Assembly (NCBI GenBank): GCA_019186965.1 | Contig: JABARV010000005.1 | Span: 1 to 64,000 of the forward strand | Length of the DNA: 64,000 bases | From: Turneriella sp. | GTDB lineage: Bacteria > Spirochaetota > Leptospiria > Turneriellales > Turneriellaceae | Direction of reading: 5' to 3' | Part shown: positions 50,125 through 58,778 of the stretch, piece after piece | Layout: the number at the start of each line of letters is the position of its first letter | Position numbering within the stretch: the first letter of the stretch is position 1 | Program-made: the position numbers and the translations under genes | Notes under the pieces: model-generated | What the model was told of the DNA's origin: nothing | What the model saw: the letters and a program-made list of their open reading frames with translations, nothing else | Database searches by the model: none

Positions 50125-51325
50125 CGCTCTTTTCCCAACCGACAAATCCCAAAAAATGGCGTGCACGCGTCAATGCGACGTATAAAATGCGTACCTCTTC
50201 GTCTAAATCGTTATCACGGTGCGGCATCAAGTGTTCGGCTATCCCAAAAACAATAACGTTATCAAACTCAAGTCCTTTACTTTTGTGTATAGTCATAACT
50301 TCAAAATTATTAGGCTTATTTCTTTCGAGTTTTATACGTACATGGTTTGTCCTCACTAAAACGTGTACGCTTTCTTCTGTAAGAAATGCTAATTTTTTCC
50401 TTGCATAAACTAAAAAATCCTTCCAAGCATCTTCTACCTTTGTAGTTTTGGAGGTAAAAAACAAAACAGGTTTCTTTTGTTTTTTATGTATCGCTTCAAG
50501 CTTCTTTTTTACGTACGTTTTGGATTCACGGATAATTTTGTTGCCCAGCTTTACAATGTACTTCTGGCTACGGTAATTTTTGACCAAATACACACGCTCG
50601 AAGTTTTTAAACCGACGACCAAAATCACGCGTTAAGGATACATCCGCCCCACGGAAGCGATAGATACTTTGCCAATCGTCCCCAACGGCAAATAATTTTT
50701 TCGCGCCTAAAGACTCGATAAAGCTTACCTGATCGGGAGACGTATCTTGGAATTCATCGACAAAGACGGCGTCGAATAAATCTTTCCCCGCATTATTTTT
50801 TGTTGCGCGGCTTATCATTGTATCGAAATCGATAAACCCATTTTGGGTAAGATACTGGGCATAAAGAGAATCTCCTTGTGCGTATTTTTCAGTGGATAAA
50901 AATTGCCGCGAAAGAAGAATCGCATCCGGCACATTTTTGTATTCAGCAAAAAGATTGCGGAGGATATTGGCGCGTATACTTTGCTGGTGGAGTAAAATTT
51001 TTTCTTTCGCGCCTAAACTACGTAAAAGCTTCCACGCAAGTGCGTGCATTGTACCCGCATAACCTACTTTTACATTTTGTTTTGCAAGCCTTTCTTTAAG
51101 TTCGTAAGCGGCCTTACGTGAAAAAGTAATAATTGCGATACGGCTTGCTACAAAGCCTGCGTCGATTGCAGCCAAGACAGATGCAACAAGCGTCGTCGTT
51201 TTTCCACTACCTGCGCCAGCAATTACCTGTAGTGCACTTTTATCGCTTTCCCAAAGCCGTAGCGCTGCGTACGCTTGCTCTGGATTTAACTCTGCTAAAT
51301 ATGGTTTTATATCCTTGCTACTCAA
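50060..51325 (-). CDS. Compact UvrD/Rep-type helicase
   Basis: 421 aa, much shorter than UvrD, Rep or PcrA (about 650-750). Motifs: I AGAGSGKT (36-43), Ia ITFSRKAAYEL, II VFVDEFQDTSPDQ, III GDDWQSIYRFRGA, IV KNYRSQ, V VMTIHKSKGLEFDNVIVFG and VI RILYVALTRAR. The motor core is complete; the 1B and 2B subdomains are reduced. It would unwind DNA in the 3'-5' direction. It is flanked, with overlaps, by a RimK-like ligase gene (4 bp) and the TPR-like gene. Small UvrD-like proteins occur in several lineages; role is uncertain. Confidence 0.92.
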   Translation of the reverse strand: MSSKDIKPYLAELNPEQAYAALRLWESDKSALQVIAGAGSGKTTTLVASVLAAIDAGFVASRIAIITFSRKAAYELKERLAKQNVKVGYAGTMHALAWKLLRSLGAKEKILLHQQSIRANILRNLFAEYKNVPDAILLSRQFLSTEKYAQGDSLYAQYLTQNGFIDFDTMISRATKNNAGKDLFDAVFVDEFQDTSPDQVSFIESLGAKKLFAVGDDWQSIYRFRGADVSLTRDFGRRFKNFERVYLVKNYRSQKYIVKLGNKIIRESKTYVKKKLEAIHKKQKKPVLFFTSKTTKVEDAWKDFLVYARKKLAFLTEESVHVLVRTNHVRIKLERNKPNNFEVMTIHKSKGLEFDNVIVFGIAEHLMPHRDNDLDEEVRILYVALTRARHFLGFVGWEKSDGTQRSAFLEPLVHHAKLVYI

Positions 51326-52233
51326 GACGTGATTACCTCTTCTAAATACCCGATCACCCTTTCAGCAATATTAACTCCCGTTGTGCCTTCAATCCCTTCA
51401 AGACCAGGCGATGCATTTACCTCAAGCACCATGGGGCCTCGGTTAGATTCTATAAGGTCGACACCTGCAAAATCGAGTCCTAAAATGCGTGCGGCAAGTT
51501 TTACCGTACGCGCCGCTTCAATCGAAAGCTCCACTTTTTCTGCATCCGCTCCTCGATGGATATTAGAACGAAAATCGTAGCCTGTTGCTTGCCTGCGCAT
51601 CGCAGCAATAAGCTCTCCCCCCAAGATAATTGCACGGTAATCAGAACCACGAGACTCTGCGATAAATTCTTGTACAATAAGTTGCAAACCTTGGTCGAGA
51701 AGAGTCTCAATAAGGCTACGCGCTGCACCTTTAGAGTCAGCAATCATAACGCCGGTACCTTGAGAGCCTGTTGGCACTTTTAGTATGTAAGGGGGAGCGC
51801 CAATTTTTTCAAACGCCGTATCTATATGCGCGGGATCTTCTAAAAGAACGCTACGCGGCACAGCGATTTTGTTTTGCGCTAAAATTTGCATCGTTACAAA
51901 TTTGTCGCGGCAACGCGCCATCGCGTGGCTTGTGTTTAAAGATTTAACATGCATCATTTCGTAGTGACGGATAATTGCAAGGGTGTGCGCGCTTTTTTTC
52001 TGCCCTAAACGGGGAATAATGCAGTGTGGCGTCTCAATTTTTTGGTCCGCGTAATAAAGTTCGAGTGCATTACGCTCTAAATATGCAGACATTTGTACGG
52101 GAGGGTACACGCGCATTTTGTGCCCACGCTTATACCCTTCTTCAAAAAAACGGCGGGTTGAATAAAGTGTACGCGCATTCGATAAAACATGGATTGTGAG
52201 GGGAATTAGGCTTTTTTCGTTATTAGGCGGCAC
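51322..52233 (-). CDS. RimK-family ATP-grasp ligase
   Basis: 303 aa. ATP-grasp ligase of the RimK group, which adds glutamate or other amino acids to protein tails or cofactors. ATP-binding: KVPTGSQGTGVMI, the QEFIAES hinge, RSNIHRGADAEKV; metal ligands D-L and E-V-N in FAGVDLIESNRG and VLEVNASPG. The N-terminal half holds RimK-like PRLG (CIIPRLG). GTG start at 52233. It overlaps the helicase gene by 4 bp. Ribosomal protein S6 is a guess for substrate only by family analogy. Confidence 0.9.
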   Translation of the reverse strand: MPPNNEKSLIPLTIHVLSNARTLYSTRRFFEEGYKRGHKMRVYPPVQMSAYLERNALELYYADQKIETPHCIIPRLGQKKSAHTLAIIRHYEMMHVKSLNTSHAMARCRDKFVTMQILAQNKIAVPRSVLLEDPAHIDTAFEKIGAPPYILKVPTGSQGTGVMIADSKGAARSLIETLLDQGLQLIVQEFIAESRGSDYRAIILGGELIAAMRRQATGYDFRSNIHRGADAEKVELSIEAARTVKLAARILGLDFAGVDLIESNRGPMVLEVNASPGLEGIEGTTGVNIAERVIGYLEEVITS

Positions 52234-52331
52234 ATGCTCTGCTTAAAAGACGAATCCACACGCAAAGAGATATTCACTCATTTTCAAGATTAACAGCATA
52301 AAAGGTCGATACTATACAAGGTCTATTTTGG

Positions 52332-53834
52332 ATGTCTTATAAGGGTAAAATATTTTTTCTCTTTTTACTAACCCTACCTTTTGGGTGCTCGCGTGAAGTA
52401 TGGCAATTTTCGACAGCACAAGGGCTTCCTACAACGGAAAAATTGTGGCGTATCGCGGATGTTCTTCTTTACGAACCAGGGTACGCACAGGCGCGGATGC
52501 TCGCAAGCGATTGGGAGACGTACACCCAAAAAATAACGCACGCCGAAAGAGAAGCGCACCTTCTTGACACACTCGCCAACGACCCCACTATTTTAAATTT
52601 TCTTAAAGAAAAAAAGCCGCTTCCTTCTTCTACTTTGGAGCGCGACACAGCAACCCTTCTCGATAATTTTGCCAACGGTGCCCTTAAAGCATGGCGTCTA
52701 CGCGATATCTACCAAAAAACTATTCTTGAACGCGACGTGCGTCGCCTATCCTCAATTGATACAACAATTGTTCGCCGTGAAATAGGAAAGCGCTATTTTA
52801 CCATCCCCATCACGGGCGCAGGTTCTAATTACATACTCGATGGAGAATGGGATATTACACGCTTGCCGGATTTCCCCTTAAGCCATGCGAATTCTGAGTA
52901 TTTATTTTTAACTACAGATAAGGAACTCAATGTTTTAGCGTTAGGTAAAAAAGGAGGCACTTTTTTACAAGACACAGCTTGGTTTAAAAATGGAAAGTTT
53001 GCTTCTCCCCTATACGGGCTTTTCCGTGGGCAACGGATTTTTGCGTTACACGAAAAAGATTTCATTTTTATTGTTGTCTACCCTTTTGCCGGAATTTTGT
53101 TCTATATTATCCGTGCCGTAATATTCCTTTTACTACTTACCGCAGCGCCTGTAACATTTATCAAATTAAAAGCTATCCGCCGAAGCGCTAAAAATGCCTC
53201 AGAGAATGGTTCGCGCAACTGGGTTCAAGAACACTACGCAAAGAGTTTAACAATGAACGCCGACGCCCTGAAACTGGGGGATAAAGCGCTTGGGGTAGTC
53301 TCTTCGCTTAAAGAACGCGAGCTACAAATCTTGAATGAATTTGGTAAACACCTCACCGAACTAAACACAAACCTCTCAACACAAACACGGCGTATCTTGG
53401 ACGAAACAGCAACCACACCACAAACGCAACCCCTCCCAAGGCTACAGCCCACCAAGAAAAAGGCTCCGCTATACAAAAAACATGTCTTCAAAGAACCTAT
53501 TCGTATAGAAGGTAAAGAAGGCAGTGAAGTCGAAGTTTCCATTGAACTTGATCTTCCACTTTCTGACGAAAAGGAACTAAGCCCAGCGGAAAAATCGACT
53601 TACATTGGTTCGTTACGCCGCCGTGCGCGTGAAAAAATGAAAACAGGACACGATTATATTCCCGACGAAACTGTAGAAAATTATAATTTTAACGTGGAGC
53701 CCCCCCTTCCTCTCCCTAAACCCAAGGATATCCCAGAAGAAAAAACACCTAAAAATATCGATGTTGACGCAATACAAAACTTTAAGTACTCTGGAAAAAA
53801 CCGTGTACTCCCCATTGTTTTACCTGATAAATAA
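52332..53834 (+). CDS. Membrane lipoprotein-like protein with large cytosolic tail
   Basis: 500 aa. An N-terminal signal ends in a lipobox-like LPFGC (Cys19). About 220 residues follow that look extracytoplasmic, then a long hydrophobic stretch (about 244-277) and some 220 charged, Pro/Lys/Glu-rich residues that would be cytosolic, with a coiled segment (LKERELQILNEFGKHLTELN). A protein with lipid anchor, membrane span and cytosolic tail is unusual. Not recognised. The gene stands alone, 98 bp from the divergent ligase gene; a TATACA box lies 17 nt before the start. Confidence 0.65.
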   Translation: MSYKGKIFFLFLLTLPFGCSREVWQFSTAQGLPTTEKLWRIADVLLYEPGYAQARMLASDWETYTQKITHAEREAHLLDTLANDPTILNFLKEKKPLPSSTLERDTATLLDNFANGALKAWRLRDIYQKTILERDVRRLSSIDTTIVRREIGKRYFTIPITGAGSNYILDGEWDITRLPDFPLSHANSEYLFLTTDKELNVLALGKKGGTFLQDTAWFKNGKFASPLYGLFRGQRIFALHEKDFIFIVVYPFAGILFYIIRAVIFLLLLTAAPVTFIKLKAIRRSAKNASENGSRNWVQEHYAKSLTMNADALKLGDKALGVVSSLKERELQILNEFGKHLTELNTNLSTQTRRILDETATTPQTQPLPRLQPTKKKAPLYKKHVFKEPIRIEGKEGSEVEVSIELDLPLSDEKELSPAEKSTYIGSLRRRAREKMKTGHDYIPDETVENYNFNVEPPLPLPKPKDIPEEKTPKNIDVDAIQNFKYSGKNRVLPIVLPDK

Positions 53835-53916
53835 GAGCCTGTGTAGGTAGACCCACCCGCAAACAAGTTTACAAAGCTGTTGACGCTTTGAGAAAATTCT
53901 ATTTCTGCACTCCACC

Positions 53917-54360
53917 ATGAAAAAAATATTTGTTTGGAGCCAAGTGCTCCTCCTCACGTGTTACTTTGCCCTCCCGACAATTTTGTCGGCGTCTAAATGC
54001 CAGGGGTTAAGCCAAAGCCAGTGCAAAAGCGACGATGATTGTACTTGGGTTAGTGGCTATACGCAAAAAGACGGGGACAAAGTAAACGCATACTGCCGTG
54101 CGAAGCCGGGTAAGGGTGACAGCTCTAAGAAATCAAAAAAGAAAGAGAAGAACGCAACCCAACCCGAATCGAGTGAAGATACAAGCGCAAAAGACGATTC
54201 TAAAGCAGAAAAGAAAGAAAAGAAAAAGAAGAAAAATAAAAAAGAAAAAGCTGAAACTTCCTCAAGCGCAGAGGCAAAAGACGCCAAAGAAAACAAACCT
54301 AAAAAAGAGAAGAAGTCTAAAAAATCAAAAAAGAAATCGAAGAAAGATAAAAGCGAATAA
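53917..54360 (+). CDS. Exported Cys-motif protein with Lys-rich tail
   Basis: 147 aa. Signal peptide cleaved near ILSAS (about 24). A 40-residue cysteine module follows: C-x7-C-x5-C-T-W-V-x-G-Y-x-n-C-R-A-K, with Cys at about 27, 35, 41 and 58, spaced to form two disulfides. The remaining 85 residues are Lys/Glu/Ser low-complexity and strongly basic. I know similar Cys modules in scattered bacteria but no function. The gene is single, preceded by TTGACG at -37, and followed by a strong hairpin. The base pattern of the tail is A-rich. Confidence 0.7.
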   Translation: MKKIFVWSQVLLLTCYFALPTILSASKCQGLSQSQCKSDDDCTWVSGYTQKDGDKVNAYCRAKPGKGDSSKKSKKKEKNATQPESSEDTSAKDDSKAEKKEKKKKKNKKEKAETSSSAEAKDAKENKPKKEKKSKKSKKKSKKDKSE

Positions 54361-54368
54361 AAAAATTA

Positions 54369-54401
54369 CCTAATTTTGTGCGCGTAGCGCACAAAATTAG
54401 G
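54369..54401. terminator. Strong bidirectional terminator
   Basis: CCTAATTTTGTGCGC and GCGCACAAAATTAGG form a perfect 15-bp stem with a 3-nt GTA loop, between the converging genes ending at 54360 (+) and 54423 (-). It is A-rich on its left and T-rich on its right. It is the only clear intrinsic terminator between converging genes in the window. Confidence 0.85.
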
Positions 54402-54422
54402 CAGTTAATTACTTTAAGCTAA

Positions 54423-54815
54423 TTACTCGTCGCTACCGTCGTCAGGAAGCTCGTAATCGTCGTAAGCGTATCCATCTTCGCCAGGGTCTTCTTGACCCAT
54501 GTACTGTATTGGGATAATTTTATCGAGCATTACTACGTCAAACGAACTTTTGAGTTCGGGGTTTGCGTTAGTAACGTTTAGCCTTCCGTCGGTTCGCACG
54601 AGAATACTTTGCAATTCGACAAATTTTGCGATTAATTCGGAATTTGCTGCATTCAATTTTGCTAGATCAATTTCGAGCAATAGCTCAGGAATTTTTGCCA
54701 TTTCAAGTTCACTGACAACTTTGTCTAAATGGCGAATCATGTTGATTAACCCCAGCTTGTTATCGTGGTCTTCGATAAGGACAAGCCATTTCTTTTCACT
54801 TTTATTTACTTGCAT
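54423..54815 (-). CDS. Divergent STAS-like protein
   Basis: 130 aa. The core (about 8-105) follows a STAS (anti-sigma antagonist) fold: a strand with W-L-V-L-I-E, a helix, ELLLEIDLAKLN (the D-x-S-x loop region), a helix, RTDGRLNVTNANPELKSSF and LDKIIPI, which matches the STAS C-terminal strand and helix. At the phosphorylation loop F-x-D-S-S-G-L the protein has N-A-A-N-S-E-L, so the regulatory Ser position is Asn. The last 25 residues are acidic (DDYELPDDGSDE). No kinase or sigma gene is nearby. Confidence 0.6.
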   Translation of the reverse strand: MQVNKSEKKWLVLIEDHDNKLGLINMIRHLDKVVSELEMAKIPELLLEIDLAKLNAANSELIAKFVELQSILVRTDGRLNVTNANPELKSSFDVVMLDKIIPIQYMGQEDPGEDGYAYDDYELPDDGSDE

Positions 54816-54909
54816 AAGAGATTACGGAGCGGCATAGAATTTTTTTAAGCTCCCGTGTCGACTAAATCACGATTTACGGCTACAATAAAAATTTACCTAT
54901 TTCCATGGT

Positions 54910-55407
54910 ATGCAAGGCCAATCTTCCAAAACCTGCAATTATCGCTCACAACTTGATTACATTACCATTGGTCTTCCCTTTGGTATCTTTAAAATTTTAT
55001 TTGCTTTAGCGCTTTCTCGTGCATCAACCGATTTAGTTTCTACAGGGATTGCTTTTTCTTTAATTGCACTTGGTACATTAGATTTACTTATCAACACCCT
55101 CAACATTATCGTTTGCCTCGCCTTACGTAAACAAATGATTCCCGTTTGTACATTCGCTATTTTGTTCACATACCTAAGCCGTAAAGCGGGGGATGACGCA
55201 CCCAAACATGCACGGCGCGTTGACTTCGGGATGGCTCTCGACGTGATGCTTTCTTTTGTCTTGGTCGCGCTTTGTTTAGGGTTAAAATACCTTGTGTACT
55301 TTACACCAAACGAACTTTTGTTGTGGAATATCTCTGTTATTTTTAACGTGCTGGGAGCAGGAATTTCTCGCATGCTTGCTTCAATGGAAAAGTCGGATGC
55401 CCACTGA
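54910..55407 (+). CDS. Four-helix membrane protein
   Basis: 165 aa with about four membrane helices (17-37, 46-68, 112-130, 138-155) separated by a basic cytosolic loop (RKAGDDAPKHARRVD). The last 11 bp overlap the start of the sirtuin gene. I do not recognise the family and see no catalytic motif. Probably co-expressed with the sirtuin. Confidence 0.62.
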   Translation: MQGQSSKTCNYRSQLDYITIGLPFGIFKILFALALSRASTDLVSTGIAFSLIALGTLDLLINTLNIIVCLALRKQMIPVCTFAILFTYLSRKAGDDAPKHARRVDFGMALDVMLSFVLVALCLGLKYLVYFTPNELLLWNISVIFNVLGAGISRMLASMEKSDAH

Positions 55408-56146
55408 AACCCAATTGGCCATCCAACGCGCCGCTCAAATCCTTTTAACAGCGAAACATCCCATTCTTCTTACAGGAGCGGGAATTTCTGCAGAAAGTGG
55501 AATTCCCACCTTTCGCGGCAAAGAAGGTTTATGGAAAAACTTCCGCGCAGAAGATTTAGCAACTCCTGAAGCGTTTAGCCGTGATAGAAAACTTGTGTGG
55601 GAATGGTACAACTGGCGTAAAAGACTCATTCTCTCTAAAAAACCAAACGAAGCGCACTACGCAGCATACCGCTTAAAAGAAAAACTACCCAACCTTTTGT
55701 GCATCACGCAGAACGTCGATTCGCTCCATAAACGCGCAGGGCTTAAAGATATTTTAGAAATGCACGGTAATATTTTCCGTGTACGCTGCCAAAAATGTTT
55801 TCGTGTCGGTATAATCGAAGGTGAAGTTACGCACGAGACAGCATGCAAGTATTGCAACTTACCTGAACTACGTCCCGATATCGTCTGGTTTGGCGAAGCT
55901 TTAGACGCATCGCTTATGCACGAAATCCATTCACAACTTTTGCGCTGCGATGTAATTCTCGTGGTGGGTACATCAGGCCATGTTTACCCAGCGGCGGGAT
56001 TTGCTATCGAAGTAAGGCGGCGGGGTGGTTATGTTATCGAAATAAATACCGACGAAAACCACCGTGCGTTTCCTAACGATATTTACCTGCAAGGTAACGC
56101 AGCAACACTATTGCCGCAATTAGATAGCTTACTATCAGGCGACTAA
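55397..56146 (+). CDS. cobB: NAD-dependent protein deacylase (sirtuin)
   Basis: 249 aa from ATG 55397, which fits the family. Removes acetyl or succinyl groups from lysines using NAD. GAGISAESGIPTFRG (NAD loop), TQNVDSLH, catalytic His123 (EMHGN), zinc ligands Cys131, Cys134, Cys150 and Cys153, GTSGHVYPA and IEINTD are present. Y-R around residues 69-76 are replaced by Y-N-W-R-K-R, so Tyr and Arg typical of desuccinylases appear to be kept (Y71, R74), suggesting but not proving that function. Overlaps the membrane protein gene upstream by 11 bp. Confidence 0.95.
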   Translation: MPTETQLAIQRAAQILLTAKHPILLTGAGISAESGIPTFRGKEGLWKNFRAEDLATPEAFSRDRKLVWEWYNWRKRLILSKKPNEAHYAAYRLKEKLPNLLCITQNVDSLHKRAGLKDILEMHGNIFRVRCQKCFRVGIIEGEVTHETACKYCNLPELRPDIVWFGEALDASLMHEIHSQLLRCDVILVVGTSGHVYPAAGFAIEVRRRGGYVIEINTDENHRAFPNDIYLQGNAATLLPQLDSLLSGD

Positions 56147-56736
56147 AAGGGAATAAAAACGGCGGGTGACCAACTCCATTCGCTCGTTTTTGAACTTCCC
56201 ACAACAAATGTATAGTACCCAACGGAAATTCCCCAATACACCCGACCAAAAAGGTTCGACATAAGACCTACCGACGGGCCATACGACCACCCTTCAGCAT
56301 CAACACCGCCGCGTAAATAGTACTTTGTCGCACCAAAAGAAGGCGTTAAAAGATAACCAGCAAAAGGACCAATAAAATACGTTAAAGAAGGGCCAATGGA
56401 ATACTGCTTGTAGGTAGAACCAAACAGCATTCCTCCTCCTAACCCAGCGCCCAAACGCTCGAAAAGGAAATATGTATAGCTTGCGCTTAAACCGTAGACG
56501 GCGCCACTTTTGTCGCTCGTTACCACAGGGCCAAAACCAAAGCCTTGGCACCCTGCGCCAAAAGCAAATTCTTGGCAGCGTAAACGCCGTTGGGTTGCAC
56601 TATCTGCTACGGGGGCATGGGTTTCTTTTTGCGCCTCTACATCCGTCGAATGCGCCTCGCCTTTTGCCGCCTCTGCATTTATTTTGAGGGTGGACAAAAA
56701 AAACGCTACTATAAAAAAATATTTTTTACACCGCAT
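56143..56736 (-). CDS. Small outer-membrane beta-barrel protein
   Basis: 197 aa from ATG 56736. Signal peptide to about residue 22. After a Gly/Ala-rich plus cysteine-containing region (CQEFAFGAGCQGFGFG, about 55-70) come eight to ten amphipathic strands with aromatic girdles, ending in F-I-P-F. It resembles small OmpA-like barrels of unknown function. An ATG five codons earlier gives an additional start. It converges with cobB (4-bp overlap) and starts 19 bp after the aminotransferase gene. Confidence 0.7.
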   Translation of the reverse strand: MRCKKYFFIVAFFLSTLKINAEAAKGEAHSTDVEAQKETHAPVADSATQRRLRCQEFAFGAGCQGFGFGPVVTSDKSGAVYGLSASYTYFLFERLGAGLGGGMLFGSTYKQYSIGPSLTYFIGPFAGYLLTPSFGATKYYLRGGVDAEGWSYGPSVGLMSNLFGRVYWGISVGYYTFVVGSSKTSEWSWSPAVFIPF

Positions 56737-56755
56737 CGCTTTCTCCCGCATTCTC

Positions 56756-57889
56756 TCAACTTAGCTCGTTGACAAGTTGAACAAAAATTTGCGCTCCTTC
56801 TTCTAAAATTTCTTCTTTAACGGCGTAGCTAATGCGGATAGATTTTTTATTCTGGCTAAAAATATACCCGGGAACTAAAAGAAGACGCTTCTCAATTGCA
56901 CGCGGTACAAATTCGGCAGAATCTATAGGGATGTCGGGGTACACATAAAAAGCACCATCGGGATGCGGAAGGTTTGTCGCCTTGGAAAGTATTCCGTAGA
57001 CCAGGTCGCGGCGTTTACGCATAAATTTAAGTTCTTCTTCAATCGGTGTTTTTAACGCGGTTATCGCACCCCACTGGACTACATGCGGTGCACATACCAT
57101 TGTATATTGCTGCAATGTTACCATCTTTTGCACAATGGGAGCAAACCTTTCGGGAGATGCAAGATAGCCTACGCGAAGCCCTGTCATTGCATGGCTCTTG
57201 GAAAATCCATTTAGCGTAAGCGTACTTTCGGGGGCAAGCAAAGCCATACTTACATGCCTTTTTTCGTAATCAAAAGCCGAATAAATTTCATCAGAAGCTA
57301 TAATCGCGTCGTTTTCTTCTGCAAGGCTTTTTAACAGGTTTAGTTGTTCACGGCTTAAAATTTTGCCTGTAGGGTTTGAAGGGGAAGCAAAAATAATAAG
57401 TTTGAGTTTGACCGAATCGCGTTTTAATTTTTCACGTAGAAAATCAACTTCGTTTATTCCAAAATTTTCAGGAATTGTATATTCTTTTCCTTCGTGGTAT
57501 TTTATGAGCGCTTGGTAAATCATAAAATAGGGATCAACCATGAGCACTGCATCACCCTTCCCGATAACCGTTTGAAAAAGGAGGAACAAAATAGACGCAA
57601 CCCCTGTTGATACGATAACATTATCGGGTTTTATTAAGTAACCAATTTTAGGTTCTAAAAATTCGCCGATTGCCTCGCGTAAAGAAACAAGACCAGCGGT
57701 TGGTGTGTACGCAGTTTTATTATCTTGAAGCGCTTTTATTATAGCTTCTTTTACTACCTGCGGCACAGGAAAATCCGGTTGGCCAATCGAGAGGTTTAAC
57801 GGATTTTTTATTTTGGCAGCTAAGTCGAAGACCTTGCGGATTTCACTCGTATCAATACCATGGATACGGGCGCTTAAAAAATCGCGCAT
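56756..57889 (-). CDS. Class I/II PLP-dependent aminotransferase 2
   Basis: 377 aa, full length. PLP lysine Lys231 in NGFSKSHAMTGLRVGY; SIGQPDFPVP near the start, ASPSNPTGK (about 168-176), ASDEIY (198-203) and a C-terminal RISYA substrate Arg. The closest general type is the aspartate/alanine/aromatic group, as in the enzyme at 5513-6697, with which it shares about the same motif order but low overall identity. Amino-acid substrate is undetermined. Overlaps the upstream lipoprotein gene by one base. Confidence 0.93.
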   Translation of the reverse strand: MRDFLSARIHGIDTSEIRKVFDLAAKIKNPLNLSIGQPDFPVPQVVKEAIIKALQDNKTAYTPTAGLVSLREAIGEFLEPKIGYLIKPDNVIVSTGVASILFLLFQTVIGKGDAVLMVDPYFMIYQALIKYHEGKEYTIPENFGINEVDFLREKLKRDSVKLKLIIFASPSNPTGKILSREQLNLLKSLAEENDAIIASDEIYSAFDYEKRHVSMALLAPESTLTLNGFSKSHAMTGLRVGYLASPERFAPIVQKMVTLQQYTMVCAPHVVQWGAITALKTPIEEELKFMRKRRDLVYGILSKATNLPHPDGAFYVYPDIPIDSAEFVPRAIEKRLLLVPGYIFSQNKKSIRISYAVKEEILEEGAQIFVQLVNELS

Positions 57890-58128
57890 TACTCTTCCAA
57901 AATTTTTTCCATCTTTTTTTCTTGCTCTTCAATAACAAGATTGTTGAACTCAATACGGCACTGGTTAGACGACCACGATTTTACCTTTTCTTGCGCAGCC
58001 TTGCATTCGGCAGAGTTTACATCTTTACACAATTTTTCCGTGTACTGTTTGCAATACGATTTGCCACAATTAAGCGTAAATGCGGTTGCCGCGCTAACGC
58101 AAAGAAGAAGAAATACTCTTTTAAGCAT
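57889..58128 (-). CDS. Small lipoprotein with paired cysteines
   Basis: 79 aa. Signal peptide ends at a lipobox (T-L-N-C, Cys21). The mature 58 residues include four more cysteines (Cys26, Cys34, Cys42, Cys57; SYCKQYTEKLCKD, AECKAAQEKV, NQCRIE) in a helical hairpin, probably two disulfides, and a charged Glu-rich end. Probably an envelope protein; not recognised. Start ATG overlaps nothing; a plus-strand unit starts 97 bp away. Confidence 0.7.
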   Translation of the reverse strand: MLKRVFLLLCVSAATAFTLNCGKSYCKQYTEKLCKDVNSAECKAAQEKVKSWSSNQCRIEFNNLVIEEQEKKMEKILEE

Positions 58129-58224
58129 GGCATGGAAAAGAAAAAACAGAGTACTGCGTCAAGACAAATGGAGTCTACGCACCAACGCAAAAACTTTGTA
58201 TACGCAATTTAAAGGTACCTTAGC

Positions 58225-58773
58225 ATGAAAAAGGCTGTTTTAGCAGTTATTGCTATACTGCTTATTACAGCAGCGTTCCTTTTTCTTAAAGAATATTTTC
58301 TCCTTAAAAAAATTGAAAGTGTACTTAAAGACGCTTCTTCTGGAAATACGGCGCAAGCACAAACAAAAAATCAAGAAAATCTTGAAGAAAACTTATCTTC
58401 TATAAAAAAAGAAATCCCCCTTTTTGTCTACGGCGTAAAGCAAAATGGGAACACAATTTCTGCACGCGTGCATTTCGCAAAATTCAAAAGTACGGTCGAA
58501 CGCTCTCCAGAGATTTTACGCTCGTGGGGACATTTGGGATGGAAAGTTTTGGAAGATATTCCTGCGTTGTGTATCAAAAATTTAGGAGAGAGGACTCCTT
58601 TTTCTCCCTTGGGTGTTCGCCCGGGCGAATGCATTATCGAGATAAACGGGGAGACCATCAACCAACCTATGCGTAATTTGGGAATTTGGCTAACCCTCCA
58701 AAACAGGAAAAATTTGCACATCGTTACTTTACGCGCCGGAAAAAGAGTGGAATACTTCCTTAGAAAAGGATAA
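58225..58773 (+). CDS. gspC: GspC-like inner-membrane protein with PDZ-like domain
   Basis: 182 aa. One N-terminal membrane helix (4-20), a short linker, then a GspC homology-region-like part (about 65-95) and a PDZ-like end (about 115-180: GVRPGECIIEINGETINQ). In type II secretion GspC links the inner platform to the secretin. The identification rests on this layout and on gspD and gspE in the same unit. A Shine-Dalgarno AAAGG precedes the ATG. Confidence 0.65.
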   Translation: MKKAVLAVIAILLITAAFLFLKEYFLLKKIESVLKDASSGNTAQAQTKNQENLEENLSSIKKEIPLFVYGVKQNGNTISARVHFAKFKSTVERSPEILRSWGHLGWKVLEDIPALCIKNLGERTPFSPLGVRPGECIIEINGETINQPMRNLGIWLTLQNRKNLHIVTLRAGKRVEYFLRKG

Positions 58774-58778
58774 CTGTT

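Noticed and set aside
54057-54373. Alternative frames over the Lys-rich tail of the Cys-motif gene
   Set aside because: Both arise from AAA/AAG repeats; the sense frame has a signal peptide and terminator.
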